Below are positions 50,393 to 60,016 of a DNA stretch of 64,000 nucleotides, piece after piece. The stretch comes from Methylobacterium sp. 77 (lineage in GTDB: Bacteria > Pseudomonadota > Alphaproteobacteria > Rhizobiales > Beijerinckiaceae). The notes beneath the pieces were generated by a model. That model was not told where the DNA came from. It saw only the letters and a program-made list of their open reading frames with translations, and made no database searches. The stretch covers positions 1,830,011-1,894,010 of the forward strand of contig NZ_KB910516.1 of NCBI RefSeq assembly GCF_000372825.1. Direction: 5' to 3'. The position numbers were made by a program, and so were the translations under genes. Position 1 is the stretch's first letter. The number at the start of each line of letters is the position of its first letter.

Positions 50393-51886
50393 ATGTCGAC
50401 AACGATCCTGATCGTCGACGACGATCCCGTTCAGCGCCGGCTCGCCGAAGCGATGGTGCGTCGCCTCGGATTCGATGCGAAGGTGGCCGAGAGCGGCGAG
50501 GACGGGTTGGCCGTGCTCCGGTCGGGTGAGTCGATCGACGTGGTCCTCCTCGATCTCGTGATGCCGGGTGGCCTCGACGGTCTCGCCGTCATGGCCGAGA
50601 TGCGCAAATCCGGTCTCGACACGCCGGTCATCGTCCAGACTTCCAACGGCTCCATCGATGCCGTCGTCACCGCCATGCGGGCGGGTGCCACGGACTTCGT
50701 GGTCAAGCCGGCCGGCGCGGAACGTCTTCAGGTCTCGATCAAGAACGCTCTCAAGGTCGATCAACTGGAAGAGGAAGTCCGCCGCATGCGCCGGCGTGCC
50801 TCAGGTTCGCTCACCTTCAAGGATCTGTCCTCTCGAAGCCCCGATATGGAGCGCGTGATTCGGTTGGCCGAGCGCTCGGCCAAATCCAACATTCCCGTGC
50901 TCATCGAGGGCGAATCCGGCGTCGGCAAAGAGGTGCTGGCCCGTGCGATCCAGGGATCGGGAGATCGGCGCGGCAAAGCCTTCGTTACGGTCAATTGCGG
51001 GGCGATTCCCGACAATCTCGTGGAATCCACCTTGTTCGGCCACGAGAAAGGCGCCTTCACCGGTGCCACCGAGCGCCATATCGGGAAATTCGTCGAAGCG
51101 TCCGGTGGCACGCTCTTCCTCGACGAGATCGGCGAACTGCCCCTCGACGCCCAAGTGAAGCTTCTGCGTGCATTGCAGGAAGGCGAGGTCGATCCGGTGG
51201 GCGCCAAGCGCAGCGTGCGCGTCGATATCCGGCTGATCTCGGCTACGAACCGCTCGCTTCTCGATCTCGTCAAGCAGGGACGCTTCCGCGAGGACCTGTA
51301 TTACCGCCTCAACGTTTTCCCGATGACCTTGCCGCCGCTTAGGGCGCGTCGTGAGGATATCCCGGATCTGGTGCGCTCGTTCTGCGCGCGCTTCGCTGCC
51401 GAAGAAGGCAAGCGCGTCCGCGCGATCACGCCGGAGGCGATGGCACTGCTCAGCCGCTATGGCTGGCCCGGCAACGTTCGCCAGCTCGAAAACGCCCTGT
51501 TCCGCGCCGTCGTGCTCGCCGATTGCGATGAACTCACCATCGCCGAGTTCCCGCAGATCGCGGCGCAGGTCGAGGGTTTCGACGTCCGCATCCCTGCCGC
51601 TCCGAGCCAGCCCATGGTCCATGCCGGCATCCCGGAGCCGGTGCGCGAGATCGTCCGCGTCGAAGTCCGTGACCCCCATGCCATGACCCTCGTCACCGAG
51701 GAGACCGGCGAAATGAAGCCGATGGATGCGCTGGAGGCGGAAATCATCCGTTTCGCCCTGCAATTCTACCGCGGGCGCATGTCCGAAGTGTCGAGACGCC
51801 TCGGGATCGGTCGGTCGACCCTCTATCGAAAGCTCAAGGATCTCGGTCTCGACGGCGACGATAAGGGCGAAGAAGCCGCCGCCTGA
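50393..51886 (+). CDS. Sigma-54-dependent response regulator (NtrC type)
   Basis: A 497-residue three-domain regulator: receiver (phospho-Asp in VVLLDLVMPGGLDGLAVM, Lys in TDFVVKPAG), AAA+ domain (Walker A IEGESGVGKEVLARAI, sigma-54 contact loop FGHEKGAFTGATE, Walker B GGTLFLDEIGELPL) and a Fis-type HTH (SEVSRRLGIGRSTLYRKLKD). It activates sigma-54 promoters when phosphorylated. No kinase gene adjoins. ATG 50375 is an alternative start, six codons earlier. Confidence 0.93.
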   Translation: MSTTILIVDDDPVQRRLAEAMVRRLGFDAKVAESGEDGLAVLRSGESIDVVLLDLVMPGGLDGLAVMAEMRKSGLDTPVIVQTSNGSIDAVVTAMRAGATDFVVKPAGAERLQVSIKNALKVDQLEEEVRRMRRRASGSLTFKDLSSRSPDMERVIRLAERSAKSNIPVLIEGESGVGKEVLARAIQGSGDRRGKAFVTVNCGAIPDNLVESTLFGHEKGAFTGATERHIGKFVEASGGTLFLDEIGELPLDAQVKLLRALQEGEVDPVGAKRSVRVDIRLISATNRSLLDLVKQGRFREDLYYRLNVFPMTLPPLRARREDIPDLVRSFCARFAAEEGKRVRAITPEAMALLSRYGWPGNVRQLENALFRAVVLADCDELTIAEFPQIAAQVEGFDVRIPAAPSQPMVHAGIPEPVREIVRVEVRDPHAMTLVTEETGEMKPMDALEAEIIRFALQFYRGRMSEVSRRLGIGRSTLYRKLKDLGLDGDDKGEEAAA

Positions 51887-52000
51887 AACGCTCAACGTGC
51901 TTCGGCTTGGCCCAAGGTCGATGTCGTTGGGATGTGCGTCAAGGCACGGCGTTTCGGGCTGTCGGCCCAACGCGAGACTTCACTGTTGCCGGCACGCCGT

Positions 52001-52020
52001 TGCAAGCGGCTGCGCTTGCA
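52001..52020. terminator. Short hairpin after the response regulator
   Basis: TGCAAGCG (52001-52008) pairs perfectly with CGCTTGCA (52013-52020) around GCTG, 115 nt past the regulator stop and 56 nt before the next start. It could be a terminator or a leader hairpin of the transpeptidase gene. Confidence 0.4.
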
Positions 52021-52075
52021 GCGATTGTTGGTTCTCATGAAACGGCCGGTACGGTCGTTCCCTAGGAGTTGCATC

Positions 52076-54166
52076 ATGGGCGCTTCGCGCTCCGCTTCCG
52101 TCGCTCTGGCCGCCCTGATGGCTGGTTGCGTCGGTTATGCGGCCAGAGCCGAGCCCCGGCTCGATCCAAGCACGCCCGTGGTGCAGAGTGCCCCGGCACC
52201 ATCGTTGATGGCCGAACCGGCGCAAGCCGACACTGTCGCGACCGGTGCGATCTCCGCGACGGCACAGCCACCGTCCGACCCGGAGAAATCGGCTGCCGCG
52301 AATGTGGCCGCTCAGGCACCATCGAGCCCTGCCGATGCTCCAAACGATGAGCCCAAAAGCGCGGAGGGCGTCGCTCCCGCCGGGCAGGCCATTCCCGACG
52401 CCGCCGCTGCGGCGGCTGCCGTTCCTGTTCCGACCGATCCTATGGGCGCGGCACTGGCTGCCCGTCTCGCCGATCCGGCCCCTCTGCTGGCTCGCCTCAC
52501 CACCAAGGACCGGGAGGCGATGCAGGCCTTCTACGGGCTCGGTGCGTTCAAGCCGGTCTGGATCGCCGACGGCGCCTTCACTCCGGCGGCCAAGGCTGCC
52601 GCGTCCCGTCTCGCACTCGCAGCGGAGGACGGCCTGAACGTCCAGGCTTATCCGGTGCCTGTCATCGGCACGCAGGGGGTAACCGAGGCCCAGGCCGCCG
52701 AGATCGAACTGAAGCTCTCGGCTGCCATCGTGCTCTATGCCAAGGATGCACGTGGCGGGCGCATCAACCTGCCGGCGGTGTCGCGGTTGATCACGCCTAC
52801 CCTCGACATTCCGGGTGCGGATGCAGTTCTGACGCGCATCGCCAGCGCTGGTCCGCAAGCCGGCGCCGTGCTGAAGAGCTACAATCCTGCGCAGGCCGGC
52901 TACCTTGCCCTCAAGGCTAGGCTCGCCAACTTGCGTGATCTTTCGAGCGCGCCCGTCGCAGGGGCGCCCATGACGATTTCGACAGGCCCTGTGCTGAAGG
53001 TCGGCATGCACGACCCTCGGGTCCCGGCGCTACGCAGCCATTTCGGCCTGCCGACACGCACTGCCGGCACCCTCGATACCGCATCGGGTGAGCCGGACGC
53101 CTATGACGGTGACGTGGCCGCTGCCGTGGCGAAGTTCCAGCGAGGCCGTGGATTGCCGGCCACCGGCACCCTCACTCTGCAGACCGTGGCGGCCCTCGGC
53201 CGGCATGAGCCGACCGCGCGTATCGGCGACGAGGAATCCACCATCCTCGTCAACATGGAGCGTTGGCGTTGGCTGCCCTCCGATCTCGGCCGCGATTACG
53301 TGATGGTCAACATCCCGGAATTCCGCCTGCGGGTGATTCGTAACGGGACACAGCGCGATGAGACCCGCGTCATCGTGGGTAAGACCGAGACACCGACACC
53401 GATCTTTTCGGGGATGATGGAATACGCTGTCGTCAATCCGTCGTGGAACGTGCCTCCCTCGATCCTGAAGAACGAATTCCTGCCCGCTCTCGCTCGCGAC
53501 CCGAACTACGCGGCGCGGCGCGGCTACGAGGTCGTCTATCGCAACGGCAACATCTCGGTGCGCCAGCCACCCGGCGAGCGAAATGCGCTCGGTTTCATCA
53601 AGTTCCTGTTCCCCAACAATCATGCCGTCTACCTCCACGACACGCCCAACCGCTCGCTGTTCTCCGCCTCCCAGCGGGCGATGAGCCATGGCTGCGTGCG
53701 CGTGGACGACCCCTTCCGCTTCGCCGATTCGGTTCTGCCCGAGGCGTGGTCGAGCGATCGGCTCAAGAAGCTCATCGGCAAGGGTGAGCGGACGATTCGT
53801 CTCCCCGAGAAATTGCCGGTTCACTTGGCCTATTTCACGCTCGCGGCAGACGATTATGGTTCCTTGCGCACGCATGCGGATCTCTATGGCTACGATGCGC
53901 GCATGAAGATTGCGCTCGGCCTGGCGCCCGGCAGCCTGCTCGTTGCCAAGGCACCCGCGAAGGCACCATCCAAGGTGGTGACAAGGAGCCAGGTGCCGAG
54001 CGCTGCCGCGGCTCCGTCGGAGATCCGCAGGGCAGCGTCTCGCCCCAGCCTCCCCGGTGCCGCACCGGCGAGGCCGGCCAGCGCTCCGGCTGCCCGGTCC
54101 GCCGAAGCGGCGAGCGCCGATCCATGGGCGCCGAGGCCGGCTCCGGTCTCGCGTGGTTGGTGGTAG
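52076..54166 (+). CDS. L,D-transpeptidase (YcbB-type) with PG-binding domain
   Basis: A 696-residue exported murein enzyme. A signal peptide (1-25; SVALAALMAGCVGYAARA) carries a possible lipobox Cys. An Ala/Pro-rich linker follows, then a scaffold domain, a peptidoglycan-binding module (MHDPRVPALRSHFGLPTRTA) and the YkuD catalytic domain with HDTPNRSLFSASQRAMSHGC (catalytic His/Cys), and finally a long Ala/Pro/Ser-rich tail. It makes 3-3 crosslinks or attaches proteins to peptidoglycan. ATG 52076 has AGGAG upstream; earlier in-frame ATGs lack one. Confidence 0.9.
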   Translation: MGASRSASVALAALMAGCVGYAARAEPRLDPSTPVVQSAPAPSLMAEPAQADTVATGAISATAQPPSDPEKSAAANVAAQAPSSPADAPNDEPKSAEGVAPAGQAIPDAAAAAAAVPVPTDPMGAALAARLADPAPLLARLTTKDREAMQAFYGLGAFKPVWIADGAFTPAAKAAASRLALAAEDGLNVQAYPVPVIGTQGVTEAQAAEIELKLSAAIVLYAKDARGGRINLPAVSRLITPTLDIPGADAVLTRIASAGPQAGAVLKSYNPAQAGYLALKARLANLRDLSSAPVAGAPMTISTGPVLKVGMHDPRVPALRSHFGLPTRTAGTLDTASGEPDAYDGDVAAAVAKFQRGRGLPATGTLTLQTVAALGRHEPTARIGDEESTILVNMERWRWLPSDLGRDYVMVNIPEFRLRVIRNGTQRDETRVIVGKTETPTPIFSGMMEYAVVNPSWNVPPSILKNEFLPALARDPNYAARRGYEVVYRNGNISVRQPPGERNALGFIKFLFPNNHAVYLHDTPNRSLFSASQRAMSHGCVRVDDPFRFADSVLPEAWSSDRLKKLIGKGERTIRLPEKLPVHLAYFTLAADDYGSLRTHADLYGYDARMKIALGLAPGSLLVAKAPAKAPSKVVTRSQVPSAAAAPSEIRRAASRPSLPGAAPARPASAPAARSAEAASADPWAPRPAPVSRGWW

Positions 54167-54188
54167 CGCTCATCTTCGTGTCGCGTGA

Positions 54189-54215
54189 ATGTCACACGTG
54201 CGGAATGTGTGACAT
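54189..54215. promoter_or_regulatory. Inverted repeat ATGTCACAC ... GTGTGACAT
   Basis: Perfect 9-bp arms (54189-54197 and 54207-54215) around a 9-bp centre, 23 nt past the transpeptidase stop. It may end that transcript or act as an operator for the DUF882 gene. Confidence 0.45.
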
Positions 54216-54313
54216 CGCTCTTGCTGAGGGCTTCCTCACACGGCGAGCCGGCACGATTTCGCCACGGTTGAGACTTAGCCGTTTTGGCAATCGGCGAATG
54301 GCTGAGGATCCGA

Positions 54314-54352
54314 TAACCTTACGTTTACGGTTTTCGGTAACCTTGCGTTCAC
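54314..54352 (+). promoter_or_regulatory. Direct repeat TAACCTTRCGTTYAC
   Basis: TAACCTTACGTTTAC at 54314-54328 and TAACCTTGCGTTCAC at 54338-54352, 13 of 15 identical and 24 bp apart, directly before the possible ATG at 54354. It looks like a paired regulator site. Confidence 0.45.
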
Positions 54353-54398
54353 CATGATCCGCTCGACAACGCGCGGTCTGGCAGAGGTGAGGACGATC

Positions 54399-55916
54399 GT
54401 GGGCATTCCGCTGCGAGACGAGGCCGCGCCGGCCGACCGTAATGCCCCTTTCGTATCCCGCCTTCGCACCTGCTTTCGCGGCATCCTGTCCCGCCCCAGG
54501 CTGCGCCGCTCGATGGTTGTCATATCGGGAATTGCCCTGGCGCTCGGCGCGGGGACGCGCGGCACACAGGATGCGATCGCCAACGGCGATACCCGCACTC
54601 TCTCGATCTACCATACGCATACGAAGGAGAGCGCCACGATCACGTTCAAGCGTGACGGGCGCTACGACCGGGCGGCGCTGGACCAGCTGAACTGGATGCT
54701 GCGCGACTGGCGTATGGATGAGCCGACCAAGATGGACCCGCGCCTGTTCGACACGGTGTGGGAGGCCTACCGCTCGGTCGGCTCGCAGGAGCCCATCAAC
54801 GTGGTCTCGGCCTATCGCTCTCCGGGCACCAACGCCATGCTGCGCCGACGTTCACGCGCGGTGGCCGAGTTCAGCCAGCACATGCTTGGCAAGGCGATGG
54901 ACTTCTACCTGCCGGACGTCTCCATCGACCAGATCCGTGCCATCGGCATGCGGATGCAGAGGGGCGGCGTCGGCTGGTATCCTCATGCCGGCTCGCCGTT
55001 CATCCATCTCGACGTCGGCTCCGTCCGGTCCTGGCCGCGGATGAGCCACGATCAACTCGCCCGCCTGTTCCCGGACGGCAAGACCGTCCACCTGCCCGCC
55101 GATAACCGCCCCCTCCCCGGCTACGAACTCGCCCGCGCCGAAGTGCTCGCCCGCGGCGGCACCGTGCTCGGCGTGACCCAGGTCGCGATGATGGACGAGG
55201 ATGACGGCCCGAGCATCAAGGGCTTCTTCGCCAACCTCTTCGGTGGCGGTGCGAAGGCGCCCGCGGCTCAGGCCGAAGCGCCGGCTCCGGTCCGCACGAA
55301 GTCCACGGTTCTCGTCGCCAGCGCCGATCCCGACGACCAGACCGGGGCGCGTGAAGCCCTGGCCTATGCCGCTCCGGCCGCGTCCGATGCCCTCAAGGGT
55401 GCCCTCCTGCGCCGCGACGGACGCGATGCGCAGAGCCTCCTCACTCAGGAGGTCGCCAAGCCCGACACCGCTGCCGCCGCTGAAGCGAGCCAGATCGATG
55501 TGCCGTTGCCGCCGCGCCGGCCATCGGAATTCGCTGCTGTCGCCGCAGCCCTGACCATGCCGTTGCCGCCGCCGCGCCCCGCGATCCAGGTGGCGAGCCT
55601 CGCTCCCACGGGTATGGCCGCGACGCCCGCCGTCGTCGCTCCCGCCCGCTTTGCCCGGCCGATCCCGGCCGATTCCGACGCCCGCACGCAATTGCGCGCT
55701 CTGTTCGAGGTCGCCGCCGCCGAGACCGCGCCGGCAAGCCGTGCATCTCCGGTTCACCTCTCGTCGACCCGCGCCCGGACGGAGGCCGCTCCCGCCGGCC
55801 TCGTCGCCCAGGCCGAGAGCGGCGTGCGCAGCCGCTTCTCCGCTCGCAGCCCCGGCGACGACCTCACCGCCGCCCGTTTCACCGGTTCGGCCACCCGCGC
55901 TGTGGCGGGACGCTGA
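54399..55916 (+). CDS. DUF882 (YcbK-type, M15-like) cell-wall protein
   Basis: A 505-residue protein anchored by an N-terminal hydrophobic segment (about residues 38-56, MVVISGIALALGAG). The DUF882 domain (about 65-215) has NVVSAYRSPGTNAMLRRRSR, EFSQHMLGKAMDFYLPDV and PFIHLDVGSVRSWPR, the His/Asp zinc pattern of M15-type peptidases. The rest is an Ala/Pro-rich low-complexity tail. It probably trims peptidoglycan and may work with the L,D-transpeptidase next door. GTG 54399 has GAGG and AGGA upstream and was chosen; ATG 54354 is the alternative, with no ribosome site. Confidence 0.82.
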   Translation: MGIPLRDEAAPADRNAPFVSRLRTCFRGILSRPRLRRSMVVISGIALALGAGTRGTQDAIANGDTRTLSIYHTHTKESATITFKRDGRYDRAALDQLNWMLRDWRMDEPTKMDPRLFDTVWEAYRSVGSQEPINVVSAYRSPGTNAMLRRRSRAVAEFSQHMLGKAMDFYLPDVSIDQIRAIGMRMQRGGVGWYPHAGSPFIHLDVGSVRSWPRMSHDQLARLFPDGKTVHLPADNRPLPGYELARAEVLARGGTVLGVTQVAMMDEDDGPSIKGFFANLFGGGAKAPAAQAEAPAPVRTKSTVLVASADPDDQTGAREALAYAAPAASDALKGALLRRDGRDAQSLLTQEVAKPDTAAAAEASQIDVPLPPRRPSEFAAVAAALTMPLPPPRPAIQVASLAPTGMAATPAVVAPARFARPIPADSDARTQLRALFEVAAAETAPASRASPVHLSSTRARTEAAPAGLVAQAESGVRSRFSARSPGDDLTAARFTGSATRAVAGR

Positions 55917-55976
55917 AACTCCTCCGGCTCGCAGCCACATTCGCCGAGATGGACGAGGAGTTGCGCGGACAGCGAT

Positions 55977-55998
55977 GGGATCGTCCTGAGACGATCCC
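55977..55998 (+). terminator. Hairpin terminator after DUF882 gene
   Basis: GGGATCGTC (55977-55985) pairs with GACGATCCC (55990-55998) around CTGA, 60 nt past the stop. Confidence 0.55.
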
Positions 55999-56143
55999 GA
56001 TCCGGACCTGATCCCGGACTTGACGCGCGTCCCGCCCCGCGACAGGAAAGCGGAACGGCAATGGATTCTGCCGGGCGCAAAGCCGAACCGCCATAAGGGC
56101 TGATGATTCCTACCCTTTTGCCACGCAGCAAGACGGTGGAACC

Positions 56144-57484
56144 ATGCCTGTCTCTCTCCGACCTTGGATCGCCAGACTGCGACATGCGGCCATGGTCCGT
56201 GTGGCCTGGGCCGTCGCGTTCCTCCGCTGGGGATTGATCCTCATGCCGATGGCGGCCGTGATCGGCTCGCTCTGCGCGGCCTTCCTCTGGAGCCTCGACG
56301 TCGCGACGAACGCCCGTTTCGCACATCCCTGGCTGCTGTTCCTGCTGCCGGTCGGCGGCTTCGCCATCGGGCTGCTCTACCACCGCGTCGGGCGCAGCGT
56401 TGAGGCCGGCAACAATCTCATCGTCGACCAGATCCACGAGCCCGGCGGAGGCGTGCCCCTGCGCATGGCGCCGCTGATCTTTCTCGGCACCGTGGTGACC
56501 CATCTCTTCGGTGGGTCTGCCGGTCGCGAAGGCACGGCGGTGCAACTCGGCGGCAGCCTTGCGAGCGCCGTTGGCAAGGTCGCCGGCCTCGATCCGGCGG
56601 GCACCCGCATCGTGCTGATGGCGGGCGTGGCAGCGGGGTTCGGTGCCGTGTTCGGCACGCCCATCGCCGGGGCTGTCTTCGCCCTCGAAGTCCTTGCAAT
56701 CGGCCGAGTCGAATATGCCGCGTTGATCCCTTGCCTGCTGGCGGCCGTGGTCGGCGATTGGGCCTGCCAGGTCTGGGGCATCCACCATTCGCTCTTCCGG
56801 ATCGCCTATCTGGCGGATGTGAGCGGTCCCATCGCTCTCGATCCGATCCTGCTCGCGAAGGCGGCGGTCGCCGGGATCGCCTTTGGACTGGCGGCGCTCG
56901 TCTTCTCCGAAGCCAACCATCTCCTCGGCGGATGGCTGAAGCGGCTGATCCCCTACGGCCCCTTGCGCCCGGTCCTCGGCGGGCTGGCGGTGATCGCCCT
57001 CGTCTATGCGCTCGGAACCCGCGACTATCTCGGCCTCGGCGTCACGGCGCCGGATGCGGGAGCGTTGAGCATCGCGAGCTTCTTCGGGCCCGAGGTCCAT
57101 CCCTGGTCCTGGGCCTGGAAGATCCTGTTCACCGTCGTCACCCTGGCTTCGGGCTTCAAGGGCGGCGAGGTCACGCCGCTCTTCTTCATCGGTGCCGCCC
57201 TCGGCAATGCGTTGGGCGGGCTGATGGGGGCGCCCCTCGACCTGATGGCGGCTCTTGGCTTCGTGGCGGTGTTCGCAGGGGCGGCCAACACGCCGCTGGC
57301 CTGTACGCTGATGGGAATCGAGCTGTTCGGGGCGACGCACGGCGTCGCCATGGCGATCGCCTGCTTTGCCGCCTATGCCTGTTCGGGCCATCACGGCATC
57401 TACCTGTCGCAGCGCATCGCCGTCTCGAAGGGCGGCACCGTCGCGCTCGGTTCCACCCTGCGCGAGGCGCGCACCCGGCGTTGA
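56144..57484 (+). CDS. ClC-family chloride channel/transporter
   Basis: A 446-residue ClC protein with about 18 membrane-associated helices. Selectivity elements: [20 protein letters not shown] (gating Glu in GREG, with Thr replacing the usual Pro), [20 protein letters not shown], and [20 protein letters not shown]. The GSGIP-equivalent reads GGGVP. It may move Cl- or F-; the CLC-F signature was not evident. Convergent with a small His-rich gene. Confidence 0.9.
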   Translation: MPVSLRPWIARLRHAAMVRVAWAVAFLRWGLILMPMAAVIGSLCAAFLWSLDVATNARFAHPWLLFLLPVGGFAIGLLYHRVGRSVEAGNNLIVDQIHEPGGGVPLRMAPLIFLGTVVTHLFGGSAGREGTAVQLGGSLASAVGKVAGLDPAGTRIVLMAGVAAGFGAVFGTPIAGAVFALEVLAIGRVEYAALIPCLLAAVVGDWACQVWGIHHSLFRIAYLADVSGPIALDPILLAKAAVAGIAFGLAALVFSEANHLLGGWLKRLIPYGPLRPVLGGLAVIALVYALGTRDYLGLGVTAPDAGALSIASFFGPEVHPWSWAWKILFTVVTLASGFKGGEVTPLFFIGAALGNALGGLMGAPLDLMAALGFVAVFAGAANTPLACTLMGIELFGATHGVAMAIACFAAYACSGHHGIYLSQRIAVSKGGTVALGSTLREARTRR

Positions 57485-57487
57485 AGC

Positions 57488-57515
57488 GGCGGGAGGCGGC
57501 CACGCACCTCCCGCC
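57488..57515. terminator. Bidirectional hairpin between convergent genes
   Basis: GGCGGGAGG (57488-57496) pairs perfectly with CCTCCCGCC (57507-57515) over a 10-nt loop, between the ClC stop and the stop of the minus-strand gene at 57522. Confidence 0.6.
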
Positions 57516-57521
57516 CGATCG

Positions 57522-57776
57522 TCACTTCTTGTCGTGGCTGTGGCCGTGGGCGTGGCCATCCTTGTCGGAATGCAGCGGCTTCCCGTCACGTCCGACCTCC
57601 TTGGATTCCTGCACGCGCGGGTCGTCGCGATGGGCCGGGCCACCCGACACGGTCCCGGTGTTCGGGACCGAGACCGAGGGGTTGCTGGCGTTGCCGTGCC
57701 CGTCGACGGCCAGGGCCGGAATCGCGAGGCCGAAGAGGATGCCGGTGGCGGCGAGGCTGCGCGCGAAGCGTGTCAT
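57522..57776 (-). CDS. Small exported His-rich protein
   Basis: An 84-residue protein with a signal peptide (1-23, ending IPALA) and a hydrophilic mature part ending in a His/Asp cluster (HSDKDGHAHGHSHDKK). The His-rich tail suggests metal binding. Function unknown. Encoded downstream of the two-component system, on the same strand. Confidence 0.68.
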   Translation of the reverse strand: MTRFARSLAATGILFGLAIPALAVDGHGNASNPSVSVPNTGTVSGGPAHRDDPRVQESKEVGRDGKPLHSDKDGHAHGHSHDKK

Positions 57777-57891
57777 GGTCGGTGTCTCCGTGGTTGCGCG
57801 GCTGCTCCGCCGCGTCGATCCAGGAGATGGAAAAGCCGTTTGACGCCCGCGCGCCGCCTTCGTGACGAAGTGTGTCAGGTGAGCCCTGAGC

Positions 57892-59214
57892 CTACACGCG
57901 CGGCAGGATCAGCTCGGCCCGCAACCCGCCCTCGGCCCGGTTCGTCAGGGTGAGACTGCCGCCCTCGGCCTGGATCGCGCGCCGGGCGATGGTGAGGCCC
58001 AGACCGATGCCGCCGGTATGACGATTGCGTGAGGCCTCCAGGCGCGTGAACGGCGCGAACGCGCTCTCCACCTCCTCGGGCGCAATACCGGGGCCGTCAT
58101 CCTCGATCCTCAGGACGATCGCGTCCTCGCCGACTTCCAGGATCATGGCGGCTCGTTCGCCGTAGCGCACGGCATTATCGACGAGGTTCTCCAGCGCCCG
58201 CCGCAGGGCGACGGGTCGAATCTCCGACAGCGCCCTGCCGGGGCCGTCATACGTCACGGGCCGGCCGGCATCGGCGGCGGCATTGCCGACGCTCATCGCG
58301 AGACTCGCCACGTTGGTGATCCGGCGTGGCTCCGGGTCCGTATCGCCGCGCAGATAAGCCAGCGTGGAGTCGATCATGGCCTGCATCTCGTCGAGATCGC
58401 CGGACATGGCCTGTCCCTCGTTGGCGTCGGCCAGGCGCTCGATGCGCAGGCGCAGCCGGGCGATGGGCGTGCGCAGATCGTGGGAGACGGCCGCGAGTGC
58501 CTGAGTCCGCTCGGAGACCAGTCCGTGGATGCGGTGCTGCATGGCATTGAGCGCGCGGGCGATTCCGCGCGTTTCATCCGGGCCCGCCTCGGGCACGGCG
58601 ACCACGGGGCCGTTGCCGATCGCTTCCGTGGCTCGGGTGAGGCTGCGCAAGGGCTTGGCGATCCGATGCACCAGCAGCACGGCGGCGAGGCCGACGAGGA
58701 TCGCCACCGCCGTCGAGACGAAAGCCCAGGCCCCCAGGCGGGCGAGGTTCGGAGCATGGGCGGAACGGAAGGTCAGCGTGCCGCCATCCGGCAGCGAGAG
58801 CGTCCCGCTCAGATCCTGCGCGTGCAGCGCATCCTCCCCCTCGCCCATGGCGAGGACGAGCCCGGGGCCGAGGCTCGGCTGGAGGGCGAGGATGCGGGAC
58901 CGGAGCGACCAGAGGACGGGATCGTCAAGTTCCCGCGGGCGGATCGGAGGGGCCTTCGACCACCCGATCTCGAAATGCGGCGAGGACAATGCCCTCGCCT
59001 CCGTGTCGCGCTCCACCACCGGCCGCCGGATCAGGCCTTCCTGCGCAAGAGCGAGCTGAGTGGCGATCTGCTGTGCGAAGGCCTCGTCGGAGGCCGCGAC
59101 CGCCGATTGGCGATAGAGCAGCAATGCCCCGGCATGGACGATCACGATGGCCACGAGCAGCACGGCCATGGTGCGCGCTTCGAGGCTGTGCACGAAGGCG
59201 AGCAGGCGCCTCAC
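57892..59214 (-). CDS. Sensor histidine kinase
   Basis: A 440-residue membrane kinase. Two membrane segments (about 16-36 and 160-182) bracket a periplasmic sensor; then HAMP, the phosphoacceptor helix ALAAVSHDLRTPIARLRLRI and the ATPase domain with NLVDNAVRYGE (N box), IEDDGPGIAPEE (G1) and GGIGLGLTIARR (G2). Start GTG 59214 overlaps the response regulator stop (GTGA). Class: EnvZ/OmpR-like. Confidence 0.92.
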   Translation of the reverse strand: MRRLLAFVHSLEARTMAVLLVAIVIVHAGALLLYRQSAVAASDEAFAQQIATQLALAQEGLIRRPVVERDTEARALSSPHFEIGWSKAPPIRPRELDDPVLWSLRSRILALQPSLGPGLVLAMGEGEDALHAQDLSGTLSLPDGGTLTFRSAHAPNLARLGAWAFVSTAVAILVGLAAVLLVHRIAKPLRSLTRATEAIGNGPVVAVPEAGPDETRGIARALNAMQHRIHGLVSERTQALAAVSHDLRTPIARLRLRIERLADANEGQAMSGDLDEMQAMIDSTLAYLRGDTDPEPRRITNVASLAMSVGNAAADAGRPVTYDGPGRALSEIRPVALRRALENLVDNAVRYGERAAMILEVGEDAIVLRIEDDGPGIAPEEVESAFAPFTRLEASRNRHTGGIGLGLTIARRAIQAEGGSLTLTNRAEGGLRAELILPRV

Positions 59215-59957
59215 GTCCGCTCGACCGTCGCGCTGAAGATGTAGCCGGAGCCACGGACCGTCTTGATGATCGCGGTGTGGCCGTCCGGCGGCTCCAGCTT
59301 TCGCCGAAGTCGGCTGACCAGGGTGTCGACGCTGCGGTCCGAGGGCGAGCCGAGGCGGGCGCGGGACAGTTCCAGGATCTGCTCGCGGCCGAGGACGCGG
59401 TTCGGATGGTCGAGGAACACTTGGAGCAGGTCGTATTCCGCCCCGGACAGGTCGACGCCCGCGCCCTCGGGGTCGCGGAGCGAGCGGCTGCGCAGGTCGA
59501 GACGCCAGCCGTCGAAAGCCACGCTCTCGCTCCGGGACGCGTCCGGCGCGGTCGCGGCGATGGCGGAGCGTCGGAGAACCGCGCGGATCCGGGCGAGCAG
59601 TTCGGGCCGGCCGAACGGCTTGGCCACGTAATCGTCCGCCCCGAATTCGAGGCCGAGCACGCGATCCGCCTCCTCGTTGCGGGCGCTGACCATGATGACC
59701 GGAACCGTGCTCTTCGCGCGCAGGCTCCGCAGGAGATCGATGCCGGAGGCGCCGGGCAGCATCACGTCGAGGAGGACGAGATCGATGCCGCCCTCCGGCA
59801 GCAGCCGCCACATCTCCCCGCCGTGGCGGCAACCGGTGACGCGGTAGCCGTTCTCCCGCAGCAGGCGGGTGACGAGCATCCGCATGCCGTCGTCATCCTC
59901 AACGAGGAGGATGTGAGCCGTGCCGGCCAGCGAGGGCGTGTCGAGGAGCTGGGGCAT
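59211..59957 (-). CDS. OmpR/PhoB-family response regulator
   Basis: A 248-residue regulator: receiver (LLVEDDDGMRMLVTRLLREN, phospho-Asp in LVLLDVMLPGASGIDLL, Lys in DDYVAKPFG) and a C-terminal winged helix (DRSVDTLVSRLRRKLEPPDG, KTVRGSGYIFSA). Translationally coupled to its kinase. Targets unknown. Confidence 0.93.
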   Translation of the reverse strand: MPQLLDTPSLAGTAHILLVEDDDGMRMLVTRLLRENGYRVTGCRHGGEMWRLLPEGGIDLVLLDVMLPGASGIDLLRSLRAKSTVPVIMVSARNEEADRVLGLEFGADDYVAKPFGRPELLARIRAVLRRSAIAATAPDASRSESVAFDGWRLDLRSRSLRDPEGAGVDLSGAEYDLLQVFLDHPNRVLGREQILELSRARLGSPSDRSVDTLVSRLRRKLEPPDGHTAIIKTVRGSGYIFSATVERT

Positions 59958-60016
59958 CGTCGCTATCGCCCTGCCCTATGCTCGAAAGGATGGGCCGGCA
60001 CGCCGCGCGCGGCGGC

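Noticed and set aside
55754..57643. 629-codon minus-strand open frame across the ClC gene
   Set aside because: Composition (Asp/Arg/Gly/Glu-rich) and antisense position mark a shadow; ClC helices and motifs are on the plus strand.
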